Shown piece by piece: positions 62,748 through 64,000 of a stretch of DNA of 64,000 nt. Position 1 is the stretch's first letter, and each line of letters opens with the position of its first letter. Under the pieces are notes generated by a model, which saw only the letters and a program-made list of their open reading frames with translations, made no database searches and had not been told where the DNA came from. Source of the stretch: Gordonia insulae (GTDB lineage Bacteria > Actinomycetota > Actinomycetes > Mycobacteriales > Mycobacteriaceae); contig NZ_CP033972.1 in the NCBI RefSeq assembly GCF_003855095.1, forward strand, positions 3,968,001 to 4,032,000, read 5' to 3'. Made by a program: the position numbers and the translations under genes.

Positions 62748-64000
62748 TCAGTCGGTGCTCGGCACCCGGTTCCAGTGCGGCAGCAGAATCAGCGCGGCCA
62801 CGGCCGCCGCGCCTGCGAACCCGTAGAAGAGCGCCGTCGTGCCGAGGTAACCCGGCAGCAGCCCACCGAAGATGGCCCCGACCGAGCCGCATCCGTTGAT
62901 GATCCCCGACGCGGCACCCGCATGCTTCGACGTGCCGAAGTCGACCGCCGACACGCACGACACCATCGCGTCGGCACCGTAGAGCGTCAGACCGATCACA
63001 AACAACACCGCGACCATGATCCAGACGTTCTGCATTGCGGTGAGCGGGGTGAACAGCACGAGCGCCGCGACGAGGATCACCAGCGAGATCACGCAGGCGG
63101 GGATGCGCTTGGCCTTGAACACGCGGTCGGAGATCTGGCCGAGCAGGATCGGTGCCAGCACGCCCGCGACACCGAACGCGATCGGGACGGTGATCGCGGT
63201 CAGGTTGCTCGCTCCGGTCAGCCTCTCGGCGACGATCACCGGTCCCCACAACAGGATCGCGTACCGTGCGGGCTTGAGGAGGAAGTACGTGAGGCCGAGG
63301 GTGATCACCATCTTGTTGCCGAGCACGGTCCGATACGTCTGCCACGCCGACGTCGTCGGCTGGGCCATGTCCCGATCCTCGTCGGTGACGTCGCCGACGG
63401 GTGCCGGCTCGTGCAGTTCGGCCCGGAACGCCTCGATCTCCGGAAGCCCGACATCCTTCGGTGAGTTCCGCTGGAACCGGAGGGTGATGAGGATGATCAC
63501 GCCGACGACGGCAGCCCCGGTGAAGAATGCGACACGCCAGTCGTCGAACACGCTGTAGGCGATCCAACCGAGGAACGGGGCGGCCGCGAGTCCGCCGAAG
63601 GCGTAGTTGGTGCTCCACAACCCGAGGATTCGCCCGCGCTCGGAGATCGTGAAGAACTGGGCCATGTTCGTCAGCGTCCCCGACCATCCGGTCGACTGCG
63701 CGAGGCCCTGCAGGATCATCAACGGTGCGAGGAACACGAGGGCCGGCAGCAGACCCATCAGGAGAGCGACGACCGCCGATACCGCGAGGCCGCCCAACAG
63801 AACTCGGCGTGGGCCGAACCTGTCCGACATCGCGCCCCAGACGAATTGTCCGGCCGCGTATGCCGCCAGGTAGGCGGCATCGAGGTTGGCCAGGACGCTC
63901 TTGGAGAGAGTGGTCGACAGCACCGGGTCTTCGAGGATGCCCAGCTTGGCAACCGAGAACGCTTGACGCGTGAAGTAGAAGCCGGCGTAGATGATCCAGG
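62748..64000 (-). CDS. MFS transporter, GlpT-like organophosphate:anion family (start beyond window)
   Basis: About 416 residues visible; the reading frame continues past the right edge with IIYAGFYFTRQAFSVAKLGI, so the N-terminus is missing. LANLDAAYLAAYAAGQFVWGAMSDRFGPRRVLL is the MFS signature after the second helix, as in GlpT/UhpT relatives. About eleven membrane helices are seen. Substrate unknown. The stop is followed by a hairpin and a GntR gene on the same strand. Confidence 0.88.
   Translation of the reverse strand, partial: WIIYAGFYFTRQAFSVAKLGILEDPVLSTTLSKSVLANLDAAYLAAYAAGQFVWGAMSDRFGPRRVLLGGLAVSAVVALLMGLLPALVFLAPLMILQGLAQSTGWSGTLTNMAQFFTISERGRILGLWSTNYAFGGLAAAPFLGWIAYSVFDDWRVAFFTGAAVVGVIILITLRFQRNSPKDVGLPEIEAFRAELHEPAPVGDVTDEDRDMAQPTTSAWQTYRTVLGNKMVITLGLTYFLLKPARYAILLWGPVIVAERLTGASNLTAITVPIAFGVAGVLAPILLGQISDRVFKAKRIPACVISLVILVAALVLFTPLTAMQNVWIMVAVLFVIGLTLYGADAMVSCVSAVDFGTSKHAGAASGIINGCGSVGAIFGGLLPGYLGTTALFYGFAGAAAVAALILLPHWNRVPSTD

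Noticed and set aside
1..64000. Prophage, insertion sequence or integrative element
   Set aside because: No transposase, integrase, phage or conjugation gene is seen; all regions have chromosomal operon structure and even GC content.

Overview
The window is high-GC actinobacterial DNA, most likely from a mycolic-acid-containing member of the Mycobacteriales close to Gordonia, Rhodococcus or Williamsia. The genus is an inference; no ribosomal RNA is present. The left edge carries pstP, fhaB, fhaA and a tRNA-Leu in the order found near dnaA/oriC in Mycobacterium tuberculosis. Other supports are an NDMA-dependent methanol dehydrogenase, a DUF3556 protein, the mycobacterial-type Nit1C cluster, and a GGTCGAGTAG/CGTATCGAGACC repeat typical of these genera.

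Layout. 1-2932: phosphatase and FHA signalling genes plus tRNA-Leu. 3085-3927: an SDR. 4185-4250: a 21-residue ORF with a strong ribosome binding site and a CRP-like operator. 4456-13314: sulfur scavenging locus I, with a peptide-type ABC importer divergent from a sulfatase and a TauD/AtsK-like dioxygenase. 13380-20704: a small membrane protein, an SDR/acyl-CoA dehydrogenase/aminoglycoside-phosphotransferase-fold kinase/TetR operon, a regulatory region with a 24-residue ORF and three evenly spaced palindromes, and an acyl-CoA ligase plus phosphotriesterase. 20911-26180: sulfur locus II, with a second sulfatase and stf0-cysD-cysNC. 26185-32144: two uncharacterised proteins, a DUF1266 protein, and methanol dehydrogenase with MoxR and VWA partners. 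32331-38620: an acyl-CoA ligase whose stop lies in a repeat array, then a DUF3556/flavoprotein/PucR operon. 38730-44457: a LuxR-type regulator, a histidine phosphatase, a 36-codon ORF, and a TetR/flavoprotein divergent pair. 44514-52524: sulfur locus III, with DszC-like and DszA/NtaA-like monooxygenases divergent from a second complete peptide-type ABC importer. 52863-61862: a Nit1C nitrogen-starvation cluster. 61917-64000: a GntR regulator and an MFS transporter cut by the right edge.

How the parts fit. Loci I-III together could import organosulfur compounds, release sulfite or sulfate from sulfate esters and sulfonates, and activate sulfate to APS/PAPS. A partly palindromic element with core GCTCACGCTGATC recurs at 12248-12270 and 20811-20833, with a diverged copy at 47131-47153. 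It is a candidate operator for a shared sulfur regulon. A different element, TTGAA-N12-TCAA, links the SDR/FadE/TetR operon to the phosphotriesterase/ligase operon.

Most notable for follow-up: the two ultra-short hydrophobic ORFs with near-perfect Shine-Dalgarno sequences; the triple CAACANNTGTTG array at exact 23-bp spacing; a second nitrilase-fold protein in the Nit1C cluster with both catalytic Cys and Glu replaced by Asp; a radical SAM protein with CX8CX2C and C-terminal CX2CX2C motifs; and the candidate sulfur operator. All functional statements are from reading the sequence and from family knowledge; no database search was run.
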